The notes: generated by a model not told the origin, from the sequence alone. A stretch of DNA of 8,809 nt from Methanoregula sp. (GCF_002835825.1 NZ_PIZH01000053.1:1-8809); one strand, 5' to 3'. Counted from the first letter of the stretch, positions 1-5,122 are shown. Made by a program: numbers and translations.

Positions 1-82
1 TGTCGTTGCCGTCTTTAGTCGGGTCCCCGATCTTCTTTGCTGCGATCGCGCTGGCATCAGGGGACGGGTGCCGGGGGAAGGC
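1..82 (-). pseudogene. aspS: In-frame continuation of aspS beyond the TGA, cut by the window edge
   Basis: Reading on from the TGA at 83-85 in the same frame gives 27 further codons without a stop, beginning AFPRHPSPDASAIAAKK and ending IGDPTKDGND. Archaeal AspRS proteins usually carry a stretch close to VPxTPFPRIPYxEA here, and the spacing VP-x-x-x-F-P-R-x-P-x-x-D-A is kept exactly across the stop. This suggests that no base has been gained or lost and that the TGA replaced a sense codon, probably Ser or Thr. Three neighbouring positions also differ from what I expect (Ala for Pro, His for Ile, Ser for Tyr). The family comparison is from memory. The rest of the gene, including motif 3, lies outside the window. 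Confidence 0.55.
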
Positions 83-115
83 TCATTTCGGGACGGCAAA
101 GTCCCCGGCACCCGT
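64..115. repeat. Perfect 13-bp inverted repeat around the aspS stop codon
   Basis: The arms ACGGGTGCCGGGG (64-76) and CCCCGGCACCCGT (103-115) are perfect reverse complements separated by a 26-nt loop (77-102). The premature TGA of aspS is inside the loop. A nested GGGAC (90-94) / GTCCC (101-105) pair competes with it. GC-rich arms of this kind resemble REP-like palindromes seen in some prokaryotic genomes, but I cannot test copy number here. The element lies within coding sequence and keeps the aspS reading frame. Confidence 0.8.
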
Positions 116-904
116 GTTGGCGATCTGCACGCTGCAGGTCTTATCCACGTACTCGTAGGTCTTTTTAATCAGGTCCTCGAGGATGCGCATGACCTCAGGA
201 TGGTCGGCAAACGAGACCTCGATGTCGATGCTGGTCGCCTCGTTGAGGTGCTTCGTTGTCGCGTGCTCCTCGGCACGGAAGATCGGTCCAATCTCGTACA
301 CCTTCTCGCAGCCGGCGGCCATCATCATCTGCTTGTAGAGCTGCGGGCTCTGGTTGAGGAAGGCCTCCTTGTCGAAGTAGGCAATGGGGAAGAGCTCGGT
401 GCCGCCCTCGGTTGCCGCTGCTACGATCTTGGGAGTCGTGATGGCGGTGAAGCCGGCATCGTGAAGGAACTGGTTGATCGCGTAGCATGCTGCGCTCCGG
501 ATCTCGAAGACCGCGGCAACGCGGGGCCGCCGCACGTCACGGAACCGGGCGTCGAGCCGGGTGTCGAGTTCGGCCGGGGCCTTTTCGGAAACGTCCACCG
601 GAAGGGGAGGCTCGGCAAGCGGCATGAGCTCGGTCGATTCCGGCCACCGCTCGCGGCGCCCTGCGGCGTTGTCTAGCGCCTTGGCCGGGCCAGTGACCCG
701 TACAACCGATTCGCGGGAGACTGCCTTGACGGCGGCAAGGACCTGCTCGGATACTTTCTTCTTCGGGATGGTCACCTGGATGATTCCCGTCCGGTCGCGG
801 ATCAGCATGAAGGCGAGGCCGCCGAGGTCCCTGACCTCGTGGACCCAGCCGGCGATCTCGGCAGAACCGGATGCGGGGGTGACCTGTGCAATGGGCGTGC
901 GCAT
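83..904 (-). CDS. aspS: Aspartyl-tRNA synthetase, N-terminal 273 residues, ended by an in-frame TGA
   Basis: This is a class II aspartyl-tRNA synthetase of the archaeal/eukaryotic type, the cytosolic enzyme that activates aspartate with ATP and charges tRNA(Asp). The anticodon-binding OB fold lies at about residues 1-100 ([11 protein letters not shown] at 19-29, FMLIRDRTG at 32-40). The catalytic domain follows: motif 1 region near 127-160, [11 protein letters not shown] at 164-174, the flipping-loop/aspartate-site stretch NQSPQLYKQ at 184-192, and motif 2 with FRAEEH at 209-214 and HLNEATSID at 219-227. The family is about 430-440 residues, so motif 3 and the C-terminal third are missing. 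I chose ATG at 904 because MRTPIAQVT matches family N-termini; an open extension to 1180 does not. A weak AGGA lies 5 nt upstream. The segment RRERWPES (83-90) looks less conserved than the rest. The truncated product should be inactive, so this is a pseudogene, a sequencing error or a recoded gene. Whether the enzyme also charges tRNA(Asn) cannot be told. Confidence 0.9.
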   Translation of the reverse strand: MRTPIAQVTPASGSAEIAGWVHEVRDLGGLAFMLIRDRTGIIQVTIPKKKVSEQVLAAVKAVSRESVVRVTGPAKALDNAAGRRERWPESTELMPLAEPPLPVDVSEKAPAELDTRLDARFRDVRRPRVAAVFEIRSAACYAINQFLHDAGFTAITTPKIVAAATEGGTELFPIAYFDKEAFLNQSPQLYKQMMMAAGCEKVYEIGPIFRAEEHATTKHLNEATSIDIEVSFADHPEVMRILEDLIKKTYEYVDKTCSVQIANTGAGDFAVPK

Positions 905-939
905 TAAAATCCTATAACAATGGGCGGCAGGAGGTAATG

Positions 940-1059
940 ATGGTATTGTGGGTGCGGGGGCCTGAATCAGAAGACAGGCGTGATTTTTCATCTTCATGGG
1001 CAAATGGGCGCGGGAAACGCGAAGGATGTGCCGGGGGGCTGACGAATCTGAGACTTTAA
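940..1059 (+). CDS. Doubtful small ORF, 39 aa, with strong Shine-Dalgarno
   Basis: AGGAGGT at 929-935 is a full-strength Shine-Dalgarno sequence. It is followed by two overlapping frames of ATG; the ATG at 940, four nt after it, opens 39 codons ending in TAA at 1057-1059. The product would be rich in Arg, Gly and Ser, with no hydrophobic segment and no recognisable motif. No promoter is apparent and composition is unremarkable, so the Shine-Dalgarno match may be chance in a purine-rich stretch. It is listed because the ribosome binding sequence is stronger than that of most real genes in the window. Confidence 0.15.
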   Translation: MVLWVRGPESEDRRDFSSSWANGRGKREGCAGGLTNLRL

Positions 1060-1119
1060 TCAAAAGGTTGAGGATGAGAAGAGTCGCAGGCTCTTCGAAC
1101 CTCTCGGAACTCGAACATA

Positions 1120-1148
1120 CCCTGATGGGAATTATCTCCATCTCAGGG
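1120..1148. repeat. Imperfect hairpin in the aspS upstream region
   Basis: CCCTGA (1120-1125) pairs with TCAGGG (1143-1148), and TGG (1126-1128) pairs with CCA (1138-1140) with a two-base bulge at 1141-1142. Just beside it GAAGAG (1078-1083) pairs with CTCTTC (1091-1096) over a 7-nt loop, and TTCGA (1094-1098) pairs with TCGAA (1111-1115). The three form a run of potential stems over about 70 nt, on the aspS leader side of the spacer. Confidence 0.35.
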
Positions 1149-1164
1149 TTCTCATGATCCAATC

Positions 1165-1187
1165 GGATTCCATAATCCATATATTAT
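1165..1187 (+). promoter_or_regulatory. Candidate TATA box and adjoining palindrome for the 1216 gene
   Basis: CATATATTA at 1179-1187 is a TATA-like element. The palindrome GGATT-ccat-AATCC (1165-1178) abuts it on the upstream side, where the BRE sits and where an operator could block or help TFB. The box would place transcription start near 1208-1210, close to the Shine-Dalgarno AGGTGA at 1204-1209 (six nt before the ATG). These two signals compete, so either the transcript starts earlier or the true TATA box is slightly upstream. Confidence 0.4.
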
Positions 1188-1215
1188 TCAACAAACCCCA
1201 CTTAGGTGAAGAACT

Positions 1216-1722
1216 ATGGCAGAACCTGAAAAAACCAAGGAGCCCCAGGAAACGAAAGGCTGGAGTACCGGTACCAAGGCGCTGGTCGGCATCGTCGTGC
1301 TCATCCTCGTTCTCGGCACGCTTGCGGTCTTTACCCTGACCGTTGTGGTGATGGGATCGTTTTCTGAACCTTCGCTTCCCTATACGACAAATTACCGCGT
1401 CACCTTACCGGATGGCGAGCCGGTGACGATCGGGAGCAGCCACATCCTTGTCGCCTCCTATGAAAACGAACTGTTCTGCGATGTTGACGGGACAAAGGAG
1501 AAACTGGTTGTCGGCCAGCAGCGTATCATCAGCCCCAAGCACGCGAAAGTAACGGTATTGGGCATCCCGGTCATCGAGACGGATTTTGAGATCACCCTCA
1601 CCTATCTTGGGTCAACCGGGAAAAATGCCAACTTCGACATGAGCGTTAAAACATCGACGCAGGTGCCGGAGATGGTGATCCGGCATATCATCCCCTCCAG
1701 CATGCACGCGCAGCCGATGTGA
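1216..1722 (+). CDS. Single-TM membrane-anchored protein of unknown function, 168 aa
   Basis: I do not recognise this gene. The protein has a charged, Lys/Glu-rich cytoplasmic N-terminus (1-20), one strongly hydrophobic helix at about 21-46, and an exported domain (about 50-168) with alternating hydrophobic residues that suggests a beta-sandwich, for example TDFEITLTYLG at 122-132. There is a single cysteine (residue 88), no cleavable signal peptide and no lipobox, so it is probably a type II anchored protein facing the pseudoperiplasm. The ATG at 1216 is supported by AGGTGA six nt upstream. It is transcribed alone: aspS diverges from it and a T-tract follows. Such small anchored proteins are common lineage-specific genes in Methanomicrobiales, but that placement is inference. 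Confidence 0.75.
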   Translation: MAEPEKTKEPQETKGWSTGTKALVGIVVLILVLGTLAVFTLTVVVMGSFSEPSLPYTTNYRVTLPDGEPVTIGSSHILVASYENELFCDVDGTKEKLVVGQQRIISPKHAKVTVLGIPVIETDFEITLTYLGSTGKNANFDMSVKTSTQVPEMVIRHIIPSSMHAQPM

Positions 1723-1730
1723 GTGCCCCC

Positions 1731-1740
1731 TTTTTTTCTT
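1731..1740 (+). terminator. T-tract terminator after the 1216 gene
   Basis: A run of seven T, one C and two T begins eight nt after the TGA at 1720-1722. There is no strong stem before it, which fits archaeal termination on oligo-T alone. Confidence 0.6.
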
Positions 1741-1903
1741 ACCCGATTCGTTCAGGACAGCAAACCCCGCTCAGGTTATCGGGCGGTTGTGTTGCATTTA
1801 TCCAGGCAATCTTTTCCCGGCGGATTTTCTTGGAGAGTGCATCCCTCCCGTGACATGACTGAACACGACCTGGGTGGGCGTGAGGCGAACCAATCCTGGG
1901 TTG

Positions 1904-1919
1904 CCTTTTGAAAAAAAGG
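1904..1919 (-). terminator. Small palindrome and oligo-T terminator after the DedA gene
   Basis: CCTTTT (1904-1909) and AAAAGG (1914-1919) are perfect inverted repeats over a 4-nt loop. Read on the minus strand this gives a seven-T tract (complement of 1911-1917) about 45 nt past the DedA stop. The remaining 1723-1962 spacer shows no convincing gene; a 62-codon open stretch at 1723-1911 has no ribosome binding site or recognisable product. Confidence 0.5.
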
Positions 1920-1962
1920 TCAGGGGGTGAGTTGTCCAGAAGGATGGAGGAACAAAAAGTTC

Positions 1963-2640
1963 TCAGTCCTTGTTTTCAGCTTCCACACTCTCCGACGCTC
2001 CCTTGCAGGGCTGCCGCAGGAGCTGGAGAATCACCGACCCCACGGCAAGCATTGATATGCCGATGATAAGGTACACGATGAGGCTGAAGTTCTCCTTGAC
2101 AATGGAAAGACCCCCAAAGAAGTATCCGGCCAGGGTGAACGATAAGATCCAGAGGACTGCCCCTGCGATGTTGTACGTGAGAAACCAGCGGTAGCTCATT
2201 TTGCCTACGCCGGCAAGGAACGGGGCGAAGGTCCTGATAAAGGGCACAAAACGGGCGATGACAACCGTCATGCCGCCATATTTTGCAAAGTACTCCTGGG
2301 TTCTTTCGAGATGCTCGGGGCGGACGCAACTGTACTTTTTCTCCAGGACCTTCATCCCGGCAGTGTGCCCGATCCAGTAGTTGACCGTGTCGCCAAGGAT
2401 TGCAGCTACAAGGAGGATGACGATCAGGGCCTCGATATTCAGGTAACCTGCCCCGGCAAGTGTCCCGGCAACAAAGAGGAGCGAGTCACCGGGGAGGTAC
2501 GGGGTGACAACGAGCCCTGTCTCACAGAAGACGATGGCAAAGAGGATCAGGTACGTCCAGAAACCATAACTGTCAATGATTCCGGGAAGGTACTTGTCAA
2601 TGTGGAGCACAATATCGATGAAAAGGAACGGCAGGTCCAT
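1963..2640 (-). CDS. DedA-family (SNARE-associated/VTT domain) integral membrane protein, 225 aa
   Basis: DedA proteins are inner-membrane transporters or scramblases; members are linked to undecaprenyl-phosphate or phospholipid recycling, membrane potential and drug tolerance. In archaea the substrate is unknown and may be a polyprenyl or archaeal lipid phosphate. Key family features are present: the re-entrant motif CETGLVVTPYLPGDSLLFVAG (spanning 39-59), GDTVNYWIGHTAG (83-95), and KYGGMTVVIARFVPFIRTF (120-138) followed by FLAGVGKMSYRWF (141-153). Residues E40, D52, R130 and R136 correspond to the acidic and arginine residues shown to be essential in E. coli YqjA/YghB. The length is typical. 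The start is the ATG at 2640: CAGGAG directly abuts it, too close to act as a normal Shine-Dalgarno, while a TATA-like ATTTATGAT lies about 29 nt upstream, so the mRNA may be leaderless. The gene diverges from the 2787 membrane-protein gene. Confidence 0.92.
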   Translation of the reverse strand: MDLPFLFIDIVLHIDKYLPGIIDSYGFWTYLILFAIVFCETGLVVTPYLPGDSLLFVAGTLAGAGYLNIEALIVILLVAAILGDTVNYWIGHTAGMKVLEKKYSCVRPEHLERTQEYFAKYGGMTVVIARFVPFIRTFAPFLAGVGKMSYRWFLTYNIAGAVLWILSFTLAGYFFGGLSIVKENFSLIVYLIIGISMLAVGSVILQLLRQPCKGASESVEAENKD

Positions 2641-2664
2641 CTCCTGTACTATTCTCTTCAGGTC

Positions 2665-2673
2665 ATCATAAAT
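2665..2673 (-). promoter_or_regulatory. Candidate TATA box of the DedA gene
   Basis: The minus-strand sequence ATTTATGAT is centred about 29 nt before the DedA ATG. Archaeal transcription normally begins about 26 nt after the box centre, which puts the start within a few nt of the ATG and implies a leaderless or nearly leaderless message. Confidence 0.4.
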
Positions 2674-2746
2674 GCACGGCTGTCAATCCCGGCTCAGGCA
2701 ACAGTACGCGGGCATGACATCCCGGATTCCGGACCCTGAATAATGC

Positions 2747-2754
2747 TTTTTATA
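2747..2754 (+). promoter_or_regulatory. TATA box of the 2787 membrane-protein gene
   Basis: TTTTTATA is centred near 2751, predicting transcription start near 2777. A Shine-Dalgarno-like AAGGT at 2775-2779 sits seven nt before the ATG at 2787, so the leader would be very short. An 11-nt palindrome CCGGATTCCGG (2722-2732) lies just upstream of the box. Confidence 0.55.
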
Positions 2755-2786
2755 GGGACGGACAATAAGGAATAAAGGTAAATTTC

Positions 2787-3374
2787 ATGAAACATGAGAA
2801 CCCGCCCACCTACTCCTTTGTCATTCTTACGCTCATCCTTATCATTGTCAATACGCTCCTTGCATGGCTCTCCGTTTCGGTCTTTCCGCTGGCCGGCGGG
2901 GGCGTGATATCCTGGATGTTTATCGCCGTAGGGTTCATGATCCTCTTTACGCTCTGGTTTGGCTGCTATGGTGCAATCGCCTCCTATGTCGGGACCCTTG
3001 CCGGCTCGGGGCTGCTGGTGTCTGATACCCTTGTCCACAACCCCCATGTTGCGCTCATCTGGGCCGTGGCCGGACTTTTACAGGCGCTCATTCCGCTTGT
3101 TGCGGTACGGAGTTTCCAGGTCGACCTGACCATGAAAAACCCACGGGACTATACCTACATCATCCTTTTCGGTGTCATCGTCAACAACCTTATCGGGGCT
3201 GTCTGGGCTGTAGGGACGCTCTCGCTTGTCGAAACTGTCTCATTCATATCGGCCTTCTCCGCATGGTTCATCGGCAATGCGGTCGTCTGCATCCTTATCG
3301 TTCCACTGTTCCTGAAACTGTTCACGGAAACGGTGCAGAAGAACCGGTTGTTTGTCAGGAATTACTGGACCTGA
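2787..3374 (+). CDS. Six-TM membrane protein of unknown function, 195 aa
   Basis: The protein is almost entirely hydrophobic, with helices at about 10-32, 40-58, 61-79, 88-108, 123-146 and 150-178. Recognisable points are YGAIASYVGTLAGSGLL (61-77), IWAVAGLLQALIPLVAVRSF (91-110), NNLIGAVWAVG (133-143) and AWFIGNAVVCILIVPLFLK (159-177). The pattern of a Gly-rich membrane stretch, then a Leu-Gln-Ala-Leu-Ile-Pro helix ending in Arg-Phe, then Trp-x-x-Gly-Asn before a Pro-Leu-Leu helix, recalls membrane sensor domains such as MASE1 or small-molecule uptake S-components. No signalling domain is fused and no energy-coupling subunit is nearby, so I leave the function open. The ATG at 2787 has AAGGT seven nt upstream and a good TATA box. 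It diverges from dedA; there is no evidence that the two share a pathway. Confidence 0.8.
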   Translation: MKHENPPTYSFVILTLILIIVNTLLAWLSVSVFPLAGGGVISWMFIAVGFMILFTLWFGCYGAIASYVGTLAGSGLLVSDTLVHNPHVALIWAVAGLLQALIPLVAVRSFQVDLTMKNPRDYTYIILFGVIVNNLIGAVWAVGTLSLVETVSFISAFSAWFIGNAVVCILIVPLFLKLFTETVQKNRLFVRNYWT

Positions 3375-3381
3375 CCACTGC

Positions 3382-3387
3382 TTTTTT
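3382..3387 (+). terminator. T-tract after the 2787 gene
   Basis: Six consecutive T begin eight nt past the TGA at 3372-3374, in the short spacer before the convergent gene that ends at 3450. No stem precedes it. I see no matching T-tract for the convergent gene in this spacer. Confidence 0.5.
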
Positions 3388-3449
3388 AGATATCCCCGTT
3401 GCAGACCATCAGGTAGGTCTTCCCTGCCCTTGCAGACCCCTTCTTCCGG

Positions 3450-3812
3450 TCAGGTTTCGGATGGAATGGGAGCCTGGTCCATTGCATGGAGCAGGAGGGG
3501 AATGCCGACAGCGATGATGAAGATAAAGAAGCTGACCCAGAGGTGGACCCCGAAATAGGAAAGGAACGCTGCCCAGAGGAGGGCGACGAGCACCAGGAAG
3601 TAGAAGAGCAGGAGGGTGCGGTTCTTTTTGTGGTTCCGGATATCGATGAAGCCGACGACCGGGTTGATTGCCGCAAGCGAAGCGAACAAAAAGACGAACT
3701 GGAGCACCTCTCCTTTATGGAGCAGGAAGACAGCCCAGAGTACGGCAACGAACAGGATCAGGAAGAAGAAGATGCGGGTCCTTTCCCCTGGCGCACGAGA
3801 CTCCGTCGCCAT
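3450..3812 (-). CDS. Small four-TM membrane protein with two similar halves, 120 aa
   Basis: I do not recognise a named family. The protein has a short polar N-terminus (1-12) and four hydrophobic helices at about 13-31, 36-56, 66-86 and 89-109. The first and third helices carry nearly the same sequence, VAVLWAVFL at 22-30 and VALLWAAFL at 76-84, each preceded by a basic residue and followed by a second helix, so the protein looks like a duplicated two-helix hairpin. The loop between halves is basic (RNHKKNR, 59-65), which by the positive-inside rule puts it, and so both termini, in the cytoplasm. The ATG at 3812 has no Shine-Dalgarno, but a strong TATA box is centred 26 nt upstream, so translation is probably leaderless. 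It follows the cupin gene by 58 nt but has its own promoter. Confidence 0.75.
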   Translation of the reverse strand: MATESRAPGERTRIFFFLILFVAVLWAVFLLHKGEVLQFVFLFASLAAINPVVGFIDIRNHKKNRTLLLFYFLVLVALLWAAFLSYFGVHLWVSFFIFIIAVGIPLLLHAMDQAPIPSET

Positions 3813-3834
3813 AATGGAGAGATGACTGTCCCGC

Positions 3835-3843
3835 TATAAAAAA
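3835..3843 (-). promoter_or_regulatory. TATA box of the small four-TM protein gene
   Basis: The minus strand reads TTTTTTATAG, centred 26 nt before the ATG at 3812. With no Shine-Dalgarno in between, transcription should begin at or very near the start codon. Confidence 0.6.
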
Positions 3844-3870
3844 CAATTGCCGGATCCGGTCAGGCATCAG

Positions 3871-4242
3871 CTAGGTGATAAGCCGTTCATCGCCTTCCTG
3901 CCACTTCGGAGAAACGATGCACAGAAACACAAGGTCTCCTGTACCGCTATTGCGGATGTACTGGCGGGCTTTGGGGGGAATATACACGATCTGTCCTGCC
4001 CGCACAAACTCCTGTTCGTTCCCGATATGCATCTCTCCTTCCCCTTCAAGGATGTAGTAGAGCTCTACCGACCGGTCCAGAACATGGGGCAGCGTGGACT
4101 CTCCCACTGACACAATCGCATGGGCAATGCTGCACCCAAGCCCCGCGGCTTCCGGGACCTTATCGGGATGCAGGAGTTCGCACAGGACTGAACGATCGAT
4201 CACGCGTGTATGGGAGCAGTCTGCAACACTTCGGATGAGCAT
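3871..4242 (-). CDS. Small single-domain cupin protein, 123 aa
   Basis: This is one conserved beta-barrel (cupin_2 type). Motif 1 reads G47-x5-H53-x-L55-x4-E60-x6-G67 and motif 2 reads G83-x5-P89-x-K-x2-Q94-x3-N98. Of the four usual metal ligands (His, His, Glu, His) only H53 and E60 remain; the other two positions are Leu and Gln. The C-terminus FLCIVSPKW (106-114) ending in DER is shared, as far as I recall, with small cupins of methanogens. Its ligand or reaction is unknown. I chose the ATG at 4242 over the one at 4263 because AGGAG (complement of 4249-4253) sits six nt before it, while the upstream ATG has no ribosome binding site and would put this AGGAG inside the gene. The gene diverges from the flavoprotein gene at 4378, and a redox-linked partnership is possible but unproven. 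Confidence 0.85.
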   Translation of the reverse strand: MLIRSVADCSHTRVIDRSVLCELLHPDKVPEAAGLGCSIAHAIVSVGESTLPHVLDRSVELYYILEGEGEMHIGNEQEFVRAGQIVYIPPKARQYIRNSGTGDLVFLCIVSPKWQEGDERLIT

Positions 4243-4248
4243 GGGAAT

Positions 4249-4253
4249 CTCCT
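4249..4253 (-). promoter_or_regulatory. Shine-Dalgarno that fixes the cupin start
   Basis: The minus strand reads AGGAG here, six nt before ATG at 4242. It rules in favour of the shorter protein beginning MLIRSV rather than MIQQEIPMLIRSV. Confidence 0.75.
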
Positions 4254-4337
4254 GTTGGATCATGGGTCACGGGAATATTTGGAACCGTCGCAGTGCCGTA
4301 CTTCCATAGGCAGCTGCAATTCTCCAGTACCGTACAT

Positions 4338-4344
4338 CTTTATT
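4338..4344 (+). promoter_or_regulatory. Candidate TATA box of the iron-sulfur flavoprotein gene
   Basis: CTTTATT is centred near 4341, predicting a transcript start near 4367. That leaves a leader of about 11 nt holding a weak GTGGT ribosome binding sequence before ATG at 4378. Confidence 0.4.
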
Positions 4345-4377
4345 GCGCCCTGCGGGTATCATTACTGTAGTGGTAGT

Positions 4378-5046
4378 ATGAAGATCATTGGCATCAATTC
4401 CAGCCCGAAAGGCGACAAGAGCCAGACCCGCCGGCTCGTAATGGGGGTTCTCGAAGGAGCCCGGCAGGCCGGTGCGGACGTGACGTTTGTTGACATCTGT
4501 GCCCTGGACATCCATTACTGCACGGCGTGCGGCACCTGTTACGCAAAGGGAGAGTGCATCCATGACGACGATTTCCCGGCGCTCCTCCTGAAGATGTCCG
4601 ACGCGGACGGAATTGTCTTCGGATCGCCCAATTACATCAACGCGGTGACCGCCCAGCTCAAGACCATGCTCGACCGCATGGCGGACACGGTGCACTGCCA
4701 GGCGTTTGCCGGCAAGTACGGCTGCTCTGTCTGCACCGCTGGTGGCTCCTATGCAAACGAAGTTGCGGATTATATGAACATGGCCCTTGGCAATTATGGT
4801 GCCATGACTGTCGGGAAGGTCGCAGTCCACCTGGGAGCCGATCCGGATGCGATTGCCGGTGCCGAGAAAGAGGCAAAGGCACTTGGAAAGAAGCTAGCCG
4901 AAGCGATCAAGACAAAATGGTCCGATCCCGCACAGGCGAAAGTCCTCGCAGAGCGCAGGGAATACTTCAAGCGCCTTGTATCGTTTAACAAGGACCTCTG
5001 GAAGCACGAGTACGATTACTGGAAAGCGGCAGGGGAACTGCCCTGA
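4378..5046 (+). CDS. Iron-sulfur flavoprotein (flavodoxin-fold, FMN and 4Fe-4S), 222 aa
   Basis: The protein belongs to the NADPH-dependent FMN reductase/flavodoxin superfamily. The N-terminal beta strand and FMN-phosphate loop read GINSSPKGDKSQT (5-17). A compact cysteine cluster, C48-x2-C51-x2-C54-x5-C60, has exactly the spacing of Methanosarcina thermophila Isf, which binds a 4Fe-4S cluster and passes electrons from ferredoxin to FMN, reducing O2 or H2O2. The flavin-binding GSPNYINAVTAQLKTMLDR lies at 82-100. Beyond the family core there is a C-terminal helical extension (about 181-222, rich in Trp, Tyr and Lys) and an extra C116-x2-C119 pair. At 222 residues it is somewhat longer than the roughly 190-residue Isf. 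The ATG at 4378 is chosen because MKIIGINSSP is the normal family start; the frame is open further upstream without similarity. It is cytoplasmic and probably defends against oxygen or redistributes electrons; the true partner is not shown. Confidence 0.9.
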   Translation: MKIIGINSSPKGDKSQTRRLVMGVLEGARQAGADVTFVDICALDIHYCTACGTCYAKGECIHDDDFPALLLKMSDADGIVFGSPNYINAVTAQLKTMLDRMADTVHCQAFAGKYGCSVCTAGGSYANEVADYMNMALGNYGAMTVGKVAVHLGADPDAIAGAEKEAKALGKKLAEAIKTKWSDPAQAKVLAERREYFKRLVSFNKDLWKHEYDYWKAAGELP

Positions 5047-5047
5047 C

Positions 5048-5060
5048 CTTTTTTGAAAAG
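5048..5060 (+). terminator. Oligo-T terminator after the flavoprotein gene
   Basis: Six T (5049-5054) start three nt after the TGA, within a small palindrome CTTTT-ttg-AAAAG (5048-5060). Confidence 0.55.
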
Positions 5061-5103
5061 AACCATCGCACGGTGCAGACATCCTGACCGTCTGAACGAA
5101 CGG

Positions 5104-5110
5104 AAAAAAA
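5104..5110 (-). terminator. Oligo-T terminator after the HEAT-repeat gene
   Basis: Seven A on the plus strand give seven U in the minus-strand transcript, 13 nt past the HEAT-gene stop at 5123. Together with the T-tract at 5048-5060 it separates the two convergent genes. Confidence 0.55.
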
Positions 5111-5122
5111 CAGGTATTGGGA

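Larger units (their letters stand above)
905..1215. other. Divergent intergenic region between aspS and the 1216 gene
   Basis: This 311-nt spacer separates two divergent genes. It contains three small inverted repeats (1078-1096, 1094-1115 and 1120-1148), a 5-4-5 palindrome at 1165-1178 next to a TATA-like box, and a possible small ORF at 940-1059 with a strong ribosome binding sequence. The aspS frame stays open upstream to 1180, but that stretch has no family similarity I can recognise. I could not place the aspS promoter with confidence; TTAAAG-like sequence near 1054-1062 (minus strand) is one weak candidate. Confidence 0.7.

Noticed and set aside
83..115. The TGA in aspS as a selenocysteine codon with the hairpin as a SECIS element
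   Set aside because: Archaeal SECIS elements lie in untranslated regions, this residue is not a Sec or Cys position in AspRS, and Methanomicrobiales are not known users of selenocysteine. The stop also sits in the loop, not just upstream of a stem.
905..1180. N-terminal extension of aspS by 92 residues in the same open frame
   Set aside because: The extension has no family similarity, and the ATG at 904 gives the normal AspRS N-terminus; the open frame is just a stop-free stretch of GC-rich spacer.
1723..1911. A 62-codon open frame directly after the 1216 gene
   Set aside because: It begins at the preceding stop inside a T-tract terminator, has no ribosome binding site and no recognisable product.
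2311..2739. A 142-codon plus-strand open frame antisense to the DedA gene and its promoter
   Set aside because: The DedA family residues on the minus strand are clear, and the antisense product has no membrane segment or motif.
4243..4263. Earlier ATG for the cupin gene adding seven residues
   Set aside because: It has no ribosome binding site, whereas AGGAG six nt before the ATG at 4242 would otherwise lie inside the gene.
4210..4377. Upstream extension of the iron-sulfur flavoprotein by 56 residues
   Set aside because: The flavodoxin fold begins at MKIIGINSSP; the extension overlaps the divergent cupin gene and carries no similarity.
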